This document shows, piece after piece, positions 41,822 to 50,774 of a DNA stretch of 64,000 bases. Each line of letters opens with the position of its first letter. Position 1 is the first letter of the stretch. Below the pieces are notes generated by a model. It saw nothing but the letters and a program-made list of their open reading frames with translations. It had not been told where the DNA came from and did not search any database. This DNA comes from an uncultured Eubacteriales bacterium (lineage in GTDB: Bacteria; Bacillota; Clostridia; Oscillospirales; Oscillospiraceae): positions 60,593 through 124,592 of the forward strand of contig URHT01000002.1 of NCBI GenBank assembly GCA_900547745.1. The letters run 5' to 3'. Made by a program: the position numbers and the translations under genes.

Positions 41822-41885
41822 GTATAGCAAAGAGCCGGCGCAGGATTTGCGCGCACGGCTCGATGAGCAGGCGCACAAGTAGGAA

Positions 41886-42347
41886 TTAGTCGGGCTGCTT
41901 TGGCAATTCGCTTTCTTCAGCCGGTACTGCTTCAAGGTCAATATCGGACCAATATGAACCAATATCTGAACTTGTAAAGTATTCAAAATTGCCCGTGAAA
42001 GATTTCAGTTTTCCGTTTTTGACTCCATTACAGACATAGATCAGTTCGTAGTTTGTCCCATCCGAAAGGTTAAATCGAAAACTGGTCACATCTGCCCCTG
42101 TGGTTTCCTCAACTTGTTTTTCTTTCAATGATAAGTCCTCAAACCTATCATACAAGTTTGCTATGTCAGTTGCTGCAACAACTACTTTCTTTTCTGCAGA
42201 TACAGGTACTCCTGCGTAGCGATACACTTCAATATTTTCAACATCTCCAACTTCAAAAGGAAAGTCGATATTGACCGTTTCTCCGCTGCATCCGACCAGC
42301 CCCATCATTAAAATCAGCAAGGCTATCAAGCCCATCGTTTTTTTCAT
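41886..42347 (-). CDS. Lipoprotein of unknown function
   Basis: A 153-residue lipoprotein: signal MKKTMGLIALLILMMGLVGC, with Cys 20 as lipid site. The mature part is acidic (VENIEVYRYAGVPVSAEKKVV, FRFNLSDGTNYELIYVCNG). It is clearly richer in A+T than neighbouring genes, which suggests acquisition. AAAGGAG nine bases before the ATG at 42347. Confidence 0.7.
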   Translation of the reverse strand: MKKTMGLIALLILMMGLVGCSGETVNIDFPFEVGDVENIEVYRYAGVPVSAEKKVVVAATDIANLYDRFEDLSLKEKQVEETTGADVTSFRFNLSDGTNYELIYVCNGVKNGKLKSFTGNFEYFTSSDIGSYWSDIDLEAVPAEESELPKQPD

Positions 42348-42388
42348 ATCATCGCACTCCTTTGTCAATCCCGATTTGTCAGCTTTTT

Positions 42389-43087
42389 TTACTCCACATA
42401 GGCGCAGAAGCGCTGGATGCCGGTGCGCAGCAGCTCCGCCGCCGCCGCGCCCTCCCCGGCGGCGATGCAGTCCGTGAAGCGCTCCAGCGTTTCCAGACAT
42501 CGGGCCGTACCCTCCGATGCGATATACTTCTGCCAGAAGGCCAGATTCACCGTGGTGAAGGCGTTGAAGATCAGCGGCGTGATGGTGTTGCCGCTGAGGA
42601 ACGTGACGCCCCGGTGGTAGCGGAACAGCGCCTGCGCGAAGTCCTCGATGCTCCGGGCGGAGGCCTCCTCCGCCTGCCGCTGCAGGGCCCGGAGCGCGGC
42701 CATATCTGCCGCCGTGTGCCGTGCCGCCAGCTCCTCCATGGCCGGGGCCTCCAGATAGTACCGCAGCCGCAGGATGCTCAGCGCTGTTTTCCGGTCAGGG
42801 ATGCCGCCGTGGAAATCCATGATGGCACGCAGCGTCTCCAGACTGCCGGTCTGGGCGTAGTCCGCCACCGTCACGCCCCGGCGCGACGCGATGTCCAGAA
42901 ACCCCAGCCGGTGCAGCTCCCGCAGTCCCTCGTGTACCACGGTCTTGCTGATCTTCATCTCGTCCGCCAGCTCCCGCTCCGTGGGCAGACGGTCGCCGGG
43001 CCGCAGCTCGCCGGACAGGATCATGCCCTCCAGCTGCTGCACGAACAGCTCCTTTACGGTGGGGGCGACGATCTCACGAAATACCAT
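42389..43087 (-). CDS. GntR family regulator, FadR subfamily
   Basis: A 232-residue regulator: winged HTH (VQQLEGMILSGELRPGDRLPTERELADEMKISKTVV, then GLRELHRLGFLDIASRRGV) and an all-helical FCD ligand domain with its metal-type residues near RLRYYLEAPAMEEL and FRYHRGVTFLSGN. ATG at 43087 with AAAGGA eight bases upstream. A perfect FadR-type palindrome lies just upstream, so it probably represses itself and the divergent flavoprotein-hypAB genes. Confidence 0.9.
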   Translation of the reverse strand: MVFREIVAPTVKELFVQQLEGMILSGELRPGDRLPTERELADEMKISKTVVHEGLRELHRLGFLDIASRRGVTVADYAQTGSLETLRAIMDFHGGIPDRKTALSILRLRYYLEAPAMEELAARHTAADMAALRALQRQAEEASARSIEDFAQALFRYHRGVTFLSGNTITPLIFNAFTTVNLAFWQKYIASEGTARCLETLERFTDCIAAGEGAAAAELLRTGIQRFCAYVE

Positions 43088-43102
43088 GCGCACCATCCTT
43101 TC

Positions 43103-43115
43103 TTGGTCAGACCAA
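43103..43115. promoter_or_regulatory. FadR-type operator TTGGTCAGACCAA
   Basis: Perfect palindrome around A43109 that fits the FadR subfamily consensus TNGTNNNACNA. It sits 15 bp before the regulator start, in the region shared with the divergent operon. Confidence 0.75.
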
Positions 43116-43272
43116 GACCATATAAACAGGGTACACAAGTTTATGCGAATAGTCAATAGGAATTTGCGGAAAAAGTTGGTATTATTGGGATAATCGGCAC
43201 AAAAATCATCACGCGCTCCCACCTGCCGGGGCAAGCGGCTGGTCGGAGCAGCGGACAACGGAGGAATACGCG

Positions 43273-46077
43273 ATGCGAGATATCAACGGCAGCAAGCCCA
43301 CAAATTTCCCGCTGGACGAGGAGAAGCTCCCGTTCAAGATCCCCTGTCCCGACCGGCCGCCCCGGGAGAAGCTGCTGAAGCTGGGCGGCATGATCACCAA
43401 CCGGATCGGACTGAAGACCACCGTGGATGACCCGGAGTACTGGGGACTGGACGGCGTCGTCACCGACGAGATGGTGGACGTGGCGCTGAAGATGGGCGTC
43501 CGCAAGCCCAAGACCATTGAGCAGCTGATGACACTGACGAAAATGGAGCGTGAGCCGCTGCAGAAGCTGCTGGACGACATGGCGTGGCTGGGCCTGATCG
43601 AGTACCACTGGGAGAATCTGGACGGCAAGAACCCCAACCACGAGAAGCGCTACGTCCTGCCCCTGTTCGTCCCCGGCAGCGCCGAGTTCCTGAACATGCG
43701 GAAAAGCCAGATCGACCAGCACCCGGAGGTGGCCGCGTTCTTTGAGCGCATGACCATGCTGCCGCTGGAGAAGATCACCCCCATGGTGCCTCCCGGAGGC
43801 GCGGGCATCGGCATGCACGTCATCCCCGTGGAGAAGGCTATCGAGACGGAGCAGGAGGCCATCGGTCTGGAGAAGATCTCCTACTGGCTCCACAAGTACG
43901 AGGGGAAGTACGCCAAGAGCATGTGCTCCTGCCGCGCCAGCCGGGAGAAGCTGGGCGAGGGCTGCGGCGACGACGTGGAAAACTGGTGCATCGCCGTGGG
44001 CGATATGGCCGACTATGTGGTGCAGACCCAGCGTGGCGAGTACATCACCTACGACGAGGCCATGGAGATATTCAAGAAGGCGGAGGACAACGGCTTCGTC
44101 CACCAGATCACCAATATCGACGGTGAGCAGAAGATCTTCGGCATCTGCAACTGCAATGTCAACGTATGCAACGCCCTGCGCACCAGCCAGCTGTTCAACA
44201 CCCCCAATATGTCCCGCAGCGCCTATGTGGCGGCGGTGGAGAGCGAGAAGTGCGTGGCCTGCGGCCGCTGCGTGGAGAGCTGTCCCGCCGGCGCGGTGAA
44301 GCTGGGCCAGAAGCTGTGTACCAAGGACGGCTTCATCCAGTACCCCCGGGCCGAGCTGCCCGACGAGGTGAAGTGGGGCCCGGAGAAGTGGAGCATCGAC
44401 TACCGCGACAAAAACCGCATCAACTGCTACGACACCGGCACCGCGCCCTGTAAGACCGCCTGTCCCGCCCACATCGCCGTGCAGGGCTATCTGAAGCTGG
44501 CGGCGCAGGGCAAGTACCGGGAGGCGCTGGCCCTCATCAAGCGGGAGAACCCGTTCCCCGCCGTGTGCGGCCGCATCTGCAACCGCCGCTGCGAGGACGC
44601 CTGCACCCGCGGAACGGTGGATCAGGCCGTGGCCATCGACGAGGTGAAGCGCTTCATCGCCCAGCAGGATCTGGACGCGGAGACGCGGTTCATACCGGAG
44701 AAGGTCATCCCCAAGGTGGACGGCGAGTTCACCGAGAGGATCGCCATTATCGGCGGCGGCCCCGCCGGTATGAGCTGCGCGTACTATCTGGCGGAGAAGG
44801 GCTATCGCCCCACCGTCTTTGAAAAGGAGAGCCGTCCCGGCGGCATGCTGATGAACGGCATCCCCTCCTTCCGTCTGGAGAAGGACGTGGTGGAGGCGGA
44901 GATCGACGTGCTGCGCCAGCTGGGCGTGGAGTTCCGCTGCGGCGTGGAGGTGGGGAAGGACGTCACCATTCAGCAGCTGCGGGACGAGGGCTACAAGGGC
45001 TTCTATGTAGCCGTGGGCCTGCAGTCCGGCGGAAAGCTGCCCGTCCCCGGCGGCGACGCGGCCGGGGTGGAGGCCGGTATCGACTTCATGCGCCGGGTCA
45101 ACAGCGGCGCGGATGTGAAACTGACGGGCAGGGTGGTGGTCATCGGCGGCGGCAACATTGCGGCCGACGTGGCCCGCACCGCCGTGCGCTGCGGTGCGGA
45201 CAGTGTCAGTCTGTACTGTCTGGAGTCCTACGACGAGATGCCCATGGGCGAGGAGGATCGCGCCGAGTGCCAGCGGGAGGATATCGCCGTCCACGCCGGC
45301 TTCGGCCCCGTGGAGGTGTCCGCCGAGAACGGAAAGGCCGTGTCCGTCACGTTCAGGAAGTGCCTGCGGGTCAAGGACGGCGAGGGGCGCTTCGCACCGA
45401 TCTACGACGAGTCGGTGCTGCAGATGGCGCCCTGCGACACGGTGCTGTTCTGCATCGGGCAGAAGGCGGAGTGGAAGGAGCTGCTGGCCGGTACGCAGGC
45501 GGCGTTCAACCCAAACGGCACCGCCAAGGCCGATCCCGTCACCTACCAGACGGCGGAGCCGGACATCTTCGTGGGCGGCGACGTGTACACCGGCCAGAAG
45601 TTTGCCATCGACGCCATCGCCGCCGGTAAGCAGGGCGCGGCCAGTCTGCACCGCTTCGTGCAGGGCGCGACCCTGACCATCGGCCGCGACCGCCGCCAGT
45701 TCATCGAGCTGGACAAGAAAAACGCCCTCATCGCCGTGGATAGCTACGACAACACGCCCCGGCAGCGGGTGGGCTACAACGAGGCGCTGCGCAGGACGTT
45801 CCGCGACGAGCGCATCGCCTTCACGGAGGAGCAGGTCAAGGCCGAAACGGCCCGCTGCCTCGGCTGCGGCGCCAGCGTGGTAGACCCCAACAAGTGTATC
45901 GGCTGCGGCGTCTGCACCACCAAGTGCGCCTTTGATGCCATCCACCTGTACCGGGAGCGGCCGGAGTGCAGCACCATGTACGCCTGCGAGGACAAGATGA
46001 AGGCCATCCTGCCCTACATGGTCAAGCGGGAGATCAAGATCAAGAAGGCCGCCCGCCGCGCCAAAAAGGCCAAGTGA
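43273..46077 (+). CDS. Iron-sulfur/FAD oxidoreductase (GltD-like) with ferredoxin domains
   Basis: A 934-residue multidomain protein. Residues 1-200 are a helical, wHTH-like region; about 215-310 hold a cysteine-rich part (CSCRAS, GICNCNVNVC); ferredoxin motif CVACGRCVESCPAG follows near 330. A GltD/Rnf-like flavoprotein core (about 390-830) has CPAHIAVQGYLKLAAQGKY, RICNRRCEDAC, a first dinucleotide site IIGGGPAGMSCAYYLAEKG and a second VVVIGGGNIAADVARTAV. The C-terminus has another ferredoxin motif CIGCGVCTTKCAFDA. Likely an NAD(P)H-linked electron-transfer enzyme; partner unknown. Followed by hypA and hypB. Confidence 0.85.
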   Translation: MRDINGSKPTNFPLDEEKLPFKIPCPDRPPREKLLKLGGMITNRIGLKTTVDDPEYWGLDGVVTDEMVDVALKMGVRKPKTIEQLMTLTKMEREPLQKLLDDMAWLGLIEYHWENLDGKNPNHEKRYVLPLFVPGSAEFLNMRKSQIDQHPEVAAFFERMTMLPLEKITPMVPPGGAGIGMHVIPVEKAIETEQEAIGLEKISYWLHKYEGKYAKSMCSCRASREKLGEGCGDDVENWCIAVGDMADYVVQTQRGEYITYDEAMEIFKKAEDNGFVHQITNIDGEQKIFGICNCNVNVCNALRTSQLFNTPNMSRSAYVAAVESEKCVACGRCVESCPAGAVKLGQKLCTKDGFIQYPRAELPDEVKWGPEKWSIDYRDKNRINCYDTGTAPCKTACPAHIAVQGYLKLAAQGKYREALALIKRENPFPAVCGRICNRRCEDACTRGTVDQAVAIDEVKRFIAQQDLDAETRFIPEKVIPKVDGEFTERIAIIGGGPAGMSCAYYLAEKGYRPTVFEKESRPGGMLMNGIPSFRLEKDVVEAEIDVLRQLGVEFRCGVEVGKDVTIQQLRDEGYKGFYVAVGLQSGGKLPVPGGDAAGVEAGIDFMRRVNSGADVKLTGRVVVIGGGNIAADVARTAVRCGADSVSLYCLESYDEMPMGEEDRAECQREDIAVHAGFGPVEVSAENGKAVSVTFRKCLRVKDGEGRFAPIYDESVLQMAPCDTVLFCIGQKAEWKELLAGTQAAFNPNGTAKADPVTYQTAEPDIFVGGDVYTGQKFAIDAIAAGKQGAASLHRFVQGATLTIGRDRRQFIELDKKNALIAVDSYDNTPRQRVGYNEALRRTFRDERIAFTEEQVKAETARCLGCGASVVDPNKCIGCGVCTTKCAFDAIHLYRERPECSTMYACEDKMKAILPYMVKREIKIKKAARRAKKAK

Positions 46078-46078
46078 T

Positions 46079-46423
46079 ATGCACGAGCTGGGCATCGTAT
46101 TTCACACCATCAGAACGGTGGAGCGCGTGGGAGCGGACAACGGCCTGACGGAGGTGGCCTCCGTCACGCTGGAGCTGGGCGAGGTGTCCGGCGCCATCCC
46201 CAAGGAGCTGGTGAGCTGCTGGGACTGGGCCGTGCAGAAGTCCGGCCTGCTGCGGGGCGCGGCGCTGCGCATCGAAACGACGCCCGCCGTCACGCACTGC
46301 GGCGGCTGCGGGCAGGACTACCCCACCGTGGCACATGGCCGCACCTGTCCCCGCTGCGGCAGCGGGGACACATGGCTGCTGCGGGGCAGCGAGATCAGTA
46401 TCAAGGAGATAGAGGGCGCTTAA
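46079..46423 (+). CDS. hypA: Hydrogenase maturation nickel metallochaperone HypA
   Basis: A 114-residue HypA: N-terminal MHELGI with the Ni-binding His2, and a zinc ribbon HCGGCGQDYPTV...TCPRCGSGDTWL. Works with HypB to deliver nickel. One base after the flavoprotein gene. Confidence 0.93.
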   Translation: MHELGIVFHTIRTVERVGADNGLTEVASVTLELGEVSGAIPKELVSCWDWAVQKSGLLRGAALRIETTPAVTHCGGCGQDYPTVAHGRTCPRCGSGDTWLLRGSEISIKEIEGA

Positions 46424-46424
46424 T

Positions 46425-47093
46425 ATGGAACAGTATAAGATCATCGAGGTAAAGGAGAGCGTGTTCGCCGACAATGACCGGGAGGCGGCGCGGCTGCGGG
46501 AGGACTTGAAGCGGGACAGGACGTTCCTGCTGAATCTGATGTCCTCCCCCGGCAGCGGCAAGACCACCACTCTCCGGGGCACCATAGAGCGGCTGCGGGA
46601 CGATCTGCGCATCGGCGTCATGGAGGCAGACATCGACTCGGACGTGGACGCCAGAGCCATCGCGGATACCGGCGCACGGGCCATCCAGCTGCACACCGGC
46701 GGCATGTGCCATCTGGACGCCGATATGACGGAGCAGGGCCTGCGGGAGATCGGCACCCAGGATCTGGATCTGGTGGTGCTGGAGAACGTGGGCAATCTGG
46801 TGTGCCCGGCGGAGTTCGACACCGGCGCGGTGAAGAACGCCATGATCCTCTCCGTGCCGGAGGGCCACGACAAGCCCCTGAAATACCCGCTCATTTTCAC
46901 CGTCTGTGATGTACTGCTTATCAACAAGATCGACGTGCTGCCGTATTTTGACTTCGACATGGACAAGGTGCTGGCCTACGCCCATATGCGCAACCCGCGG
47001 CTGAAGGTGTTCCCCATCTCCGCCAAGACCGGCGAGGGAATGGGCGCATGGTGCGATTGGCTGCGGCAGCAGACCGAGGACTGGATCCGGTAA
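46425..47093 (+). CDS. hypB: Hydrogenase nickel incorporation GTPase HypB
   Basis: A 222-residue SIMIBI GTPase: P-loop LMSSPGSGKTTTLR, switch region EADIDSDVDARAI, HTGGMCHLDADMTEQGL with metal ligands, LENVGNLVCPAEFD and NKIDVLP. No His-rich N-terminus. No hydrogenase or other hyp gene is in the window. Confidence 0.94.
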   Translation: MEQYKIIEVKESVFADNDREAARLREDLKRDRTFLLNLMSSPGSGKTTTLRGTIERLRDDLRIGVMEADIDSDVDARAIADTGARAIQLHTGGMCHLDADMTEQGLREIGTQDLDLVVLENVGNLVCPAEFDTGAVKNAMILSVPEGHDKPLKYPLIFTVCDVLLINKIDVLPYFDFDMDKVLAYAHMRNPRLKVFPISAKTGEGMGAWCDWLRQQTEDWIR

Positions 47094-47114
47094 TCGGGAT
47101 ACAGGAGACATGAA

Positions 47115-47151
47115 CAAAAGAGACGCGGCTGAAAGGCCGCGTCTCTTTTGC
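47115..47151. terminator. Terminator after hypB
   Basis: Perfect 15-bp arms 47115-47129 and 47136-47150 (CAAAAGAGACGCGGC and complement); serves both strands. Confidence 0.9.
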
Positions 47152-47161
47152 TGTGAGGGGG

Positions 47162-48715
47162 TCAGTCCCACGCCAGCTCCGTGCAGTACAGGGGGTTGAA
47201 GAATGACCAGTAGCCGGTGTACATGTTCTGCTCCGCCAGCCCCGTGTCGATGACCGTGCCGTACAGCAGGCCGGTGTGGTCGTACACCGACACCAGCGTG
47301 TAGGTGCCGGTATGGTCGCCGGTGGCCAGCGCCAGCCTGCCGTCCCGGTACAGCATGGAGATCTCGTCCAGCTGGCTGCTGAGCCCCAGCGACGAATAGT
47401 CGCCGTAGGCGTAGGTATAGCTGTAGCTGCCGTCCTCCAGCGGGCGGTATTCGCTGTTCCAGACGACCTGACCGTCCTCGGTGAGCTCGGGCCACAGCAG
47501 GTCGATGTCGTAGTCCACCACCCAGCCGTCGCCGCCGGGGCGCAGCACGGTGAGGCGACTGCCGGTGCAGGCCACCAGCAGGTCATCGGTGCTGTTGTTG
47601 TACACCGGCAGCACATAGTCGTAATAGTCCAGCTCGTAGGATGTGCCGCTCTGCGTCAGCATGGAGGCGGTAAAGTGCCGGGGCGACGCATCCTCCTCCA
47701 CCACCAGCGTCAGCTTGCAGCGGAAGTCTTCGGCGTCCAGCACCCGCAGGACGTACTGGCCGTCCTCCGCCGTGGTCAGCAGGATCTCCGAGCGGTCACG
47801 GGTAAGCTGCAGGCCCACCACCCGCTGCGCCGCGATGTCCAGCGGATAGACCAGCCGCAGCCGCGTCATGTCCGGCTGCTCGTAGGAGTAACCTCCGCCG
47901 CCGGTGGCGGTGTAGCGGTTCAGCTCCAGCGGGACGTACCACAGGCCGAAGCCCTCCGGAGCCCAGTCCGGCTGGGGGTCTGCATCGGCGGCGAAGCCCA
48001 CTGTGGTCAGAAAGCCCTCGTCCAGCCCCACGGAGAACGACGTGAACCGGTTCTCCGCGTGGAGCGTGGTGTCGCCGTACAGGCTCATGTTGTTGTCCGC
48101 GTAGTAGTAAAGGGTGGGTTCCATCCAGTCCGTTTCGCCCACGGGGATGCGCAGCTTGTCGAAGGCGGGGAGCGTGTCATCGTAGTAGGTGTGCAGGTCG
48201 TCCCGCAGCAGCTGGTTCATATCGTTCCTGTCCCAGGTCAGATACAGGGGATAGGTGTCGTAGAAGTCCCGCATGCGTATCCGCTCCGTGTAGTCCCGAC
48301 CGTACAGCTCACCGCTCTCCTGCGCGGCCTTCGCGCCCGCCACCAGATGCCGGATCATGGCGTCCTCCGGCTGCGCCATCAGTGTGATGTACCGCCGGTT
48401 GTTGTCGCGGCTGTCGTAGATATCCTCCCGCCGGTCGTAGTAGTAGAGCCGCCCATTGTCCGAGCCGCCCGGCATACGGTGGACGGTGTCCCATGTATTG
48501 CTGCCCACGTCGTACTCCGTGTCCCAGCGCAGCCGGGTGCCGTACTTGACGGCGGTGTGGAAGCGCAGTCCCTCCGCCGCCGTTACGTCGCCCCGCGCGG
48601 CCTTGACGGTGACGGGCAGGGGGGTGGCGGTGCTGTCCAGCCGCAGGGACAGGGTGGTGAGGATGACGGCGGCCAGCACCAGCAGCGCCGCCGCTGCCGC
48701 AAGACTCCGTTTCAT
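47162..48715 (-). CDS. Exported or membrane-anchored protein of an ABC operon
   Basis: A 517-residue protein with an N-terminal membrane anchor (about 5-24) and a large, Tyr- and Asp-rich extracytoplasmic part with repeated short beta segments (RLYYYDRREDIYD, LRLVYPLDIAAQRVV, DGQYVLRVLDAED, SYSYTYAYGDYS), suggesting a beta-propeller. No family recognised. Start overlaps the ATPase gene (ATGA). Last gene of the GntR-controlled operon. Confidence 0.7.
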   Translation of the reverse strand: MKRSLAAAAALLVLAAVILTTLSLRLDSTATPLPVTVKAARGDVTAAEGLRFHTAVKYGTRLRWDTEYDVGSNTWDTVHRMPGGSDNGRLYYYDRREDIYDSRDNNRRYITLMAQPEDAMIRHLVAGAKAAQESGELYGRDYTERIRMRDFYDTYPLYLTWDRNDMNQLLRDDLHTYYDDTLPAFDKLRIPVGETDWMEPTLYYYADNNMSLYGDTTLHAENRFTSFSVGLDEGFLTTVGFAADADPQPDWAPEGFGLWYVPLELNRYTATGGGGYSYEQPDMTRLRLVYPLDIAAQRVVGLQLTRDRSEILLTTAEDGQYVLRVLDAEDFRCKLTLVVEEDASPRHFTASMLTQSGTSYELDYYDYVLPVYNNSTDDLLVACTGSRLTVLRPGGDGWVVDYDIDLLWPELTEDGQVVWNSEYRPLEDGSYSYTYAYGDYSSLGLSSQLDEISMLYRDGRLALATGDHTGTYTLVSVYDHTGLLYGTVIDTGLAEQNMYTGYWSFFNPLYCTELAWD

Positions 48716-49452
48716 GTGTCCTCCTCTCCGTCCGTCAGAGCGTCCAGCGCCTGACTGACCCGGTCGGGCCGGTAGTGATATGTCTCCTTGATGTAGGTCA
48801 TCAGGTCTTTGCCGGACTCCTCCAGCGCGTCGGCGGTGCAGTCGCCCACGATGACGCCCTCCCGGATGAGGACAGCGCGGGAAATGCAGTCCTTCACCTC
48901 CTCAATGAGGTGGGTGCTCAGCAGCACCGTCTCCTGCTCCGTCAGGATGCCCAGCAGCACCTTGTAGAAGTCCTCCCGGTTGAAGATGTCGTTGCCGGCG
49001 AAGGGTTCGTCCATCAGGATATAGTCCGCGCCCTGGGACAGGGACATGATGACCTCGAACTGGTTCTGCATACCGGCGGAGAAGTTGCGCAGCTTTTTGT
49101 CCATGGGCAGGGAGAAGAAGTCCATCAGGCTCTGGAACCGCTTGCCGTTGAAGCGGGGGAAGTGAGCGGCGTAGAAGTCCCGGTGGGCCGCCGGGGTCAG
49201 AGCGGGGAAGAAGGAGTGCTCACAGGTGGCGAAGCTGAGCCGGTCGATGCTGGCATGGTCGATGGCCGCGCCGTCCAGCGTCACCGTGCCCTCGTGCTTC
49301 GTCAGACCCAGCACGCACTTCATCAGCGTGGTCTTGCCCGCGCCGTTCTCCCCGAACAGCCCCACGATCTGCCCGCGGGGCAGCGTCAGGGACACGTCGC
49401 GCAGCGCCTCCTTGGCGCCGTATTTCTTACTGACATGGTTGATCTCAAGCAT
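48712..49452 (-). CDS. ABC transporter ATP-binding protein
   Basis: A 246-residue ATPase of the exporter type: Walker A LFGENGAGKTTLMKCV, Walker B YILMDEPFAGNDI, H-loop LLSTHLIEEV. The signature is degenerate, NFSAGMQNQFEVIMSLS rather than LSGGQ, as in YtrB-type ATPases. It pairs with the two membrane proteins upstream. Confidence 0.88.
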   Translation of the reverse strand: MLEINHVSKKYGAKEALRDVSLTLPRGQIVGLFGENGAGKTTLMKCVLGLTKHEGTVTLDGAAIDHASIDRLSFATCEHSFFPALTPAAHRDFYAAHFPRFNGKRFQSLMDFFSLPMDKKLRNFSAGMQNQFEVIMSLSQGADYILMDEPFAGNDIFNREDFYKVLLGILTEQETVLLSTHLIEEVKDCISRAVLIREGVIVGDCTADALEESGKDLMTYIKETYHYRPDRVSQALDALTDGEEDT

Positions 49453-49465
49453 GTGCGTTCCCTCC

Positions 49466-50008
49466 TTAGCTGGAATAGGGCGACGCCGCGATGGCGTTCA
49501 TGGCCCGCTGGATATTTTCCTCTGTGGGCAGGCACTGGTCGGGGGTGATGCAGTACCACGCCCCGTAGCACAGGCCCAGCACCAGCGCGCCCAGCGCGGC
49601 GGCGCACACGGCCCACAGCAGCGGCGCTGTCCACACCTGACGCCGCAGGGTCTGCCGCCCATCGGGCAGGCGTCGCATCAGGTAGATGCTGCGTCCACCC
49701 AGATAGTAGGAGCTGTACAGCATCACGGCGGACAGCAGCGCCAGCAGCACCACCACGCCGAACACGATGACCACCGGCTCCGCATAGGCGGCGAAGTGGT
49801 TCATCAGCGCCGTGTCCATCAGCCGTCCGTCCCAGTAGAACAGGCCCCGATAGGTTGCGGCGTACTGCACGGTGAAGTCGATGGCGCTCACCAGAGCGCC
49901 CAGACCCAGGCTTCCGGTGATGATGCCCTGCATGGTGTCCGCCGGTACGTTGGGAGGCAGGATGCGCTCAAGCGTCCTGCGCAGTGCGGAAGTCCGTTTT
50001 TGCGTCAT
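49466..50008 (-). CDS. ABC operon membrane protein (180 aa)
   Basis: Three membrane helices (about 27-47, 75-95, 128-150); N-terminal basic cytosolic part TSALRRTLERILPPN. Overlaps the preceding gene by 41 bp. Probably a small permease or accessory subunit with the 268-aa protein. Confidence 0.65.
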   Translation of the reverse strand: MTQKRTSALRRTLERILPPNVPADTMQGIITGSLGLGALVSAIDFTVQYAATYRGLFYWDGRLMDTALMNHFAAYAEPVVIVFGVVVLLALLSAVMLYSSYYLGGRSIYLMRRLPDGRQTLRRQVWTAPLLWAVCAAALGALVLGLCYGAWYCITPDQCLPTEENIQRAMNAIAASPYSS

Positions 50009-50774
50009 CGTCCGTCTCTCCTTTCAGAAACTGCGTCATGGTGATGCCCAGTGCCGCCGCCGTGACAAGGCACAGCAGAATGGTGGTGCCGGAGCCCATC
50101 CGGAAGAAAAAGCTGCCGATGGTCAGCGCCAGCGCGATAAAGGGGGCGATGCTGAACCGGCCCCGGCGCTGGGCGTGGGAGAACCGGGCGGCCGACACGG
50201 CGCACAGCGCCGTCAGCAGCAGATTTTCCAGCCACACGGCGGCGTCCCGCAGGGGCAGCAGGTGGTGCAGAAAGCTGCCGGAGTAGACGGATAGCAGCAG
50301 CGTCTGCGGCCCCGGCGTATAGCTGCCGTAGGGCATCTGCACGGTGTCGACGCGCAGCTTTACCACCGCGACGCACACCGCCGCCATCACCGCCCAGTAA
50401 AACAGGACGCACACGGCGTTGTACAGCGACCACCACAGGCAGAGGCTGTCCTCGCCGATCCGCAGCCGCCCCACGGTCAGGCCGGTCTTGGCCCCGTAGC
50501 CGCAGCCGTTGAGGCTCAGCACCGCCAGCAGGACGGCGAAGCCCACGGCGCAGACGGCTGCCGCGCCGGTCTTGCCCGGCAGCGCGCTGAAGTCGCTGGG
50601 GTAGTACTCTGACGTTACGCTGCCGTCGTCGTTGGCGTAGACGACGCGGTCCTCATACGCCGGTACCAGCCGCAGCAGCGCGCCGGACAGCAGCGCCGCC
50701 AAAATCGTGACGGCAATGACCTTGCATACGGTGCCGCGCGCCGCCAGCGCCAGCACGGATAGATGCTTTCTCAT
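49968..50774 (-). CDS. ABC operon membrane protein (268 aa)
   Basis: About six membrane helices, with an extracytoplasmic loop DRVVYANDDGSVTSEYYPSD after helix 1. Likely permease of the exporter. Starts in the GntR stop codon (ATGA). Confidence 0.7.
   Translation of the reverse strand: MRKHLSVLALAARGTVCKVIAVTILAALLSGALLRLVPAYEDRVVYANDDGSVTSEYYPSDFSALPGKTGAAAVCAVGFAVLLAVLSLNGCGYGAKTGLTVGRLRIGEDSLCLWWSLYNAVCVLFYWAVMAAVCVAVVKLRVDTVQMPYGSYTPGPQTLLLSVYSGSFLHHLLPLRDAAVWLENLLLTALCAVSAARFSHAQRRGRFSIAPFIALALTIGSFFFRMGSGTTILLCLVTAAALGITMTQFLKGETDDDAKTDFRTAQDA

Noticed and set aside
43153..46095. 980-codon open frame antisense to the flavoprotein gene
   Set aside because: Antisense shadow; the plus-strand frame has clear cofactor motifs.
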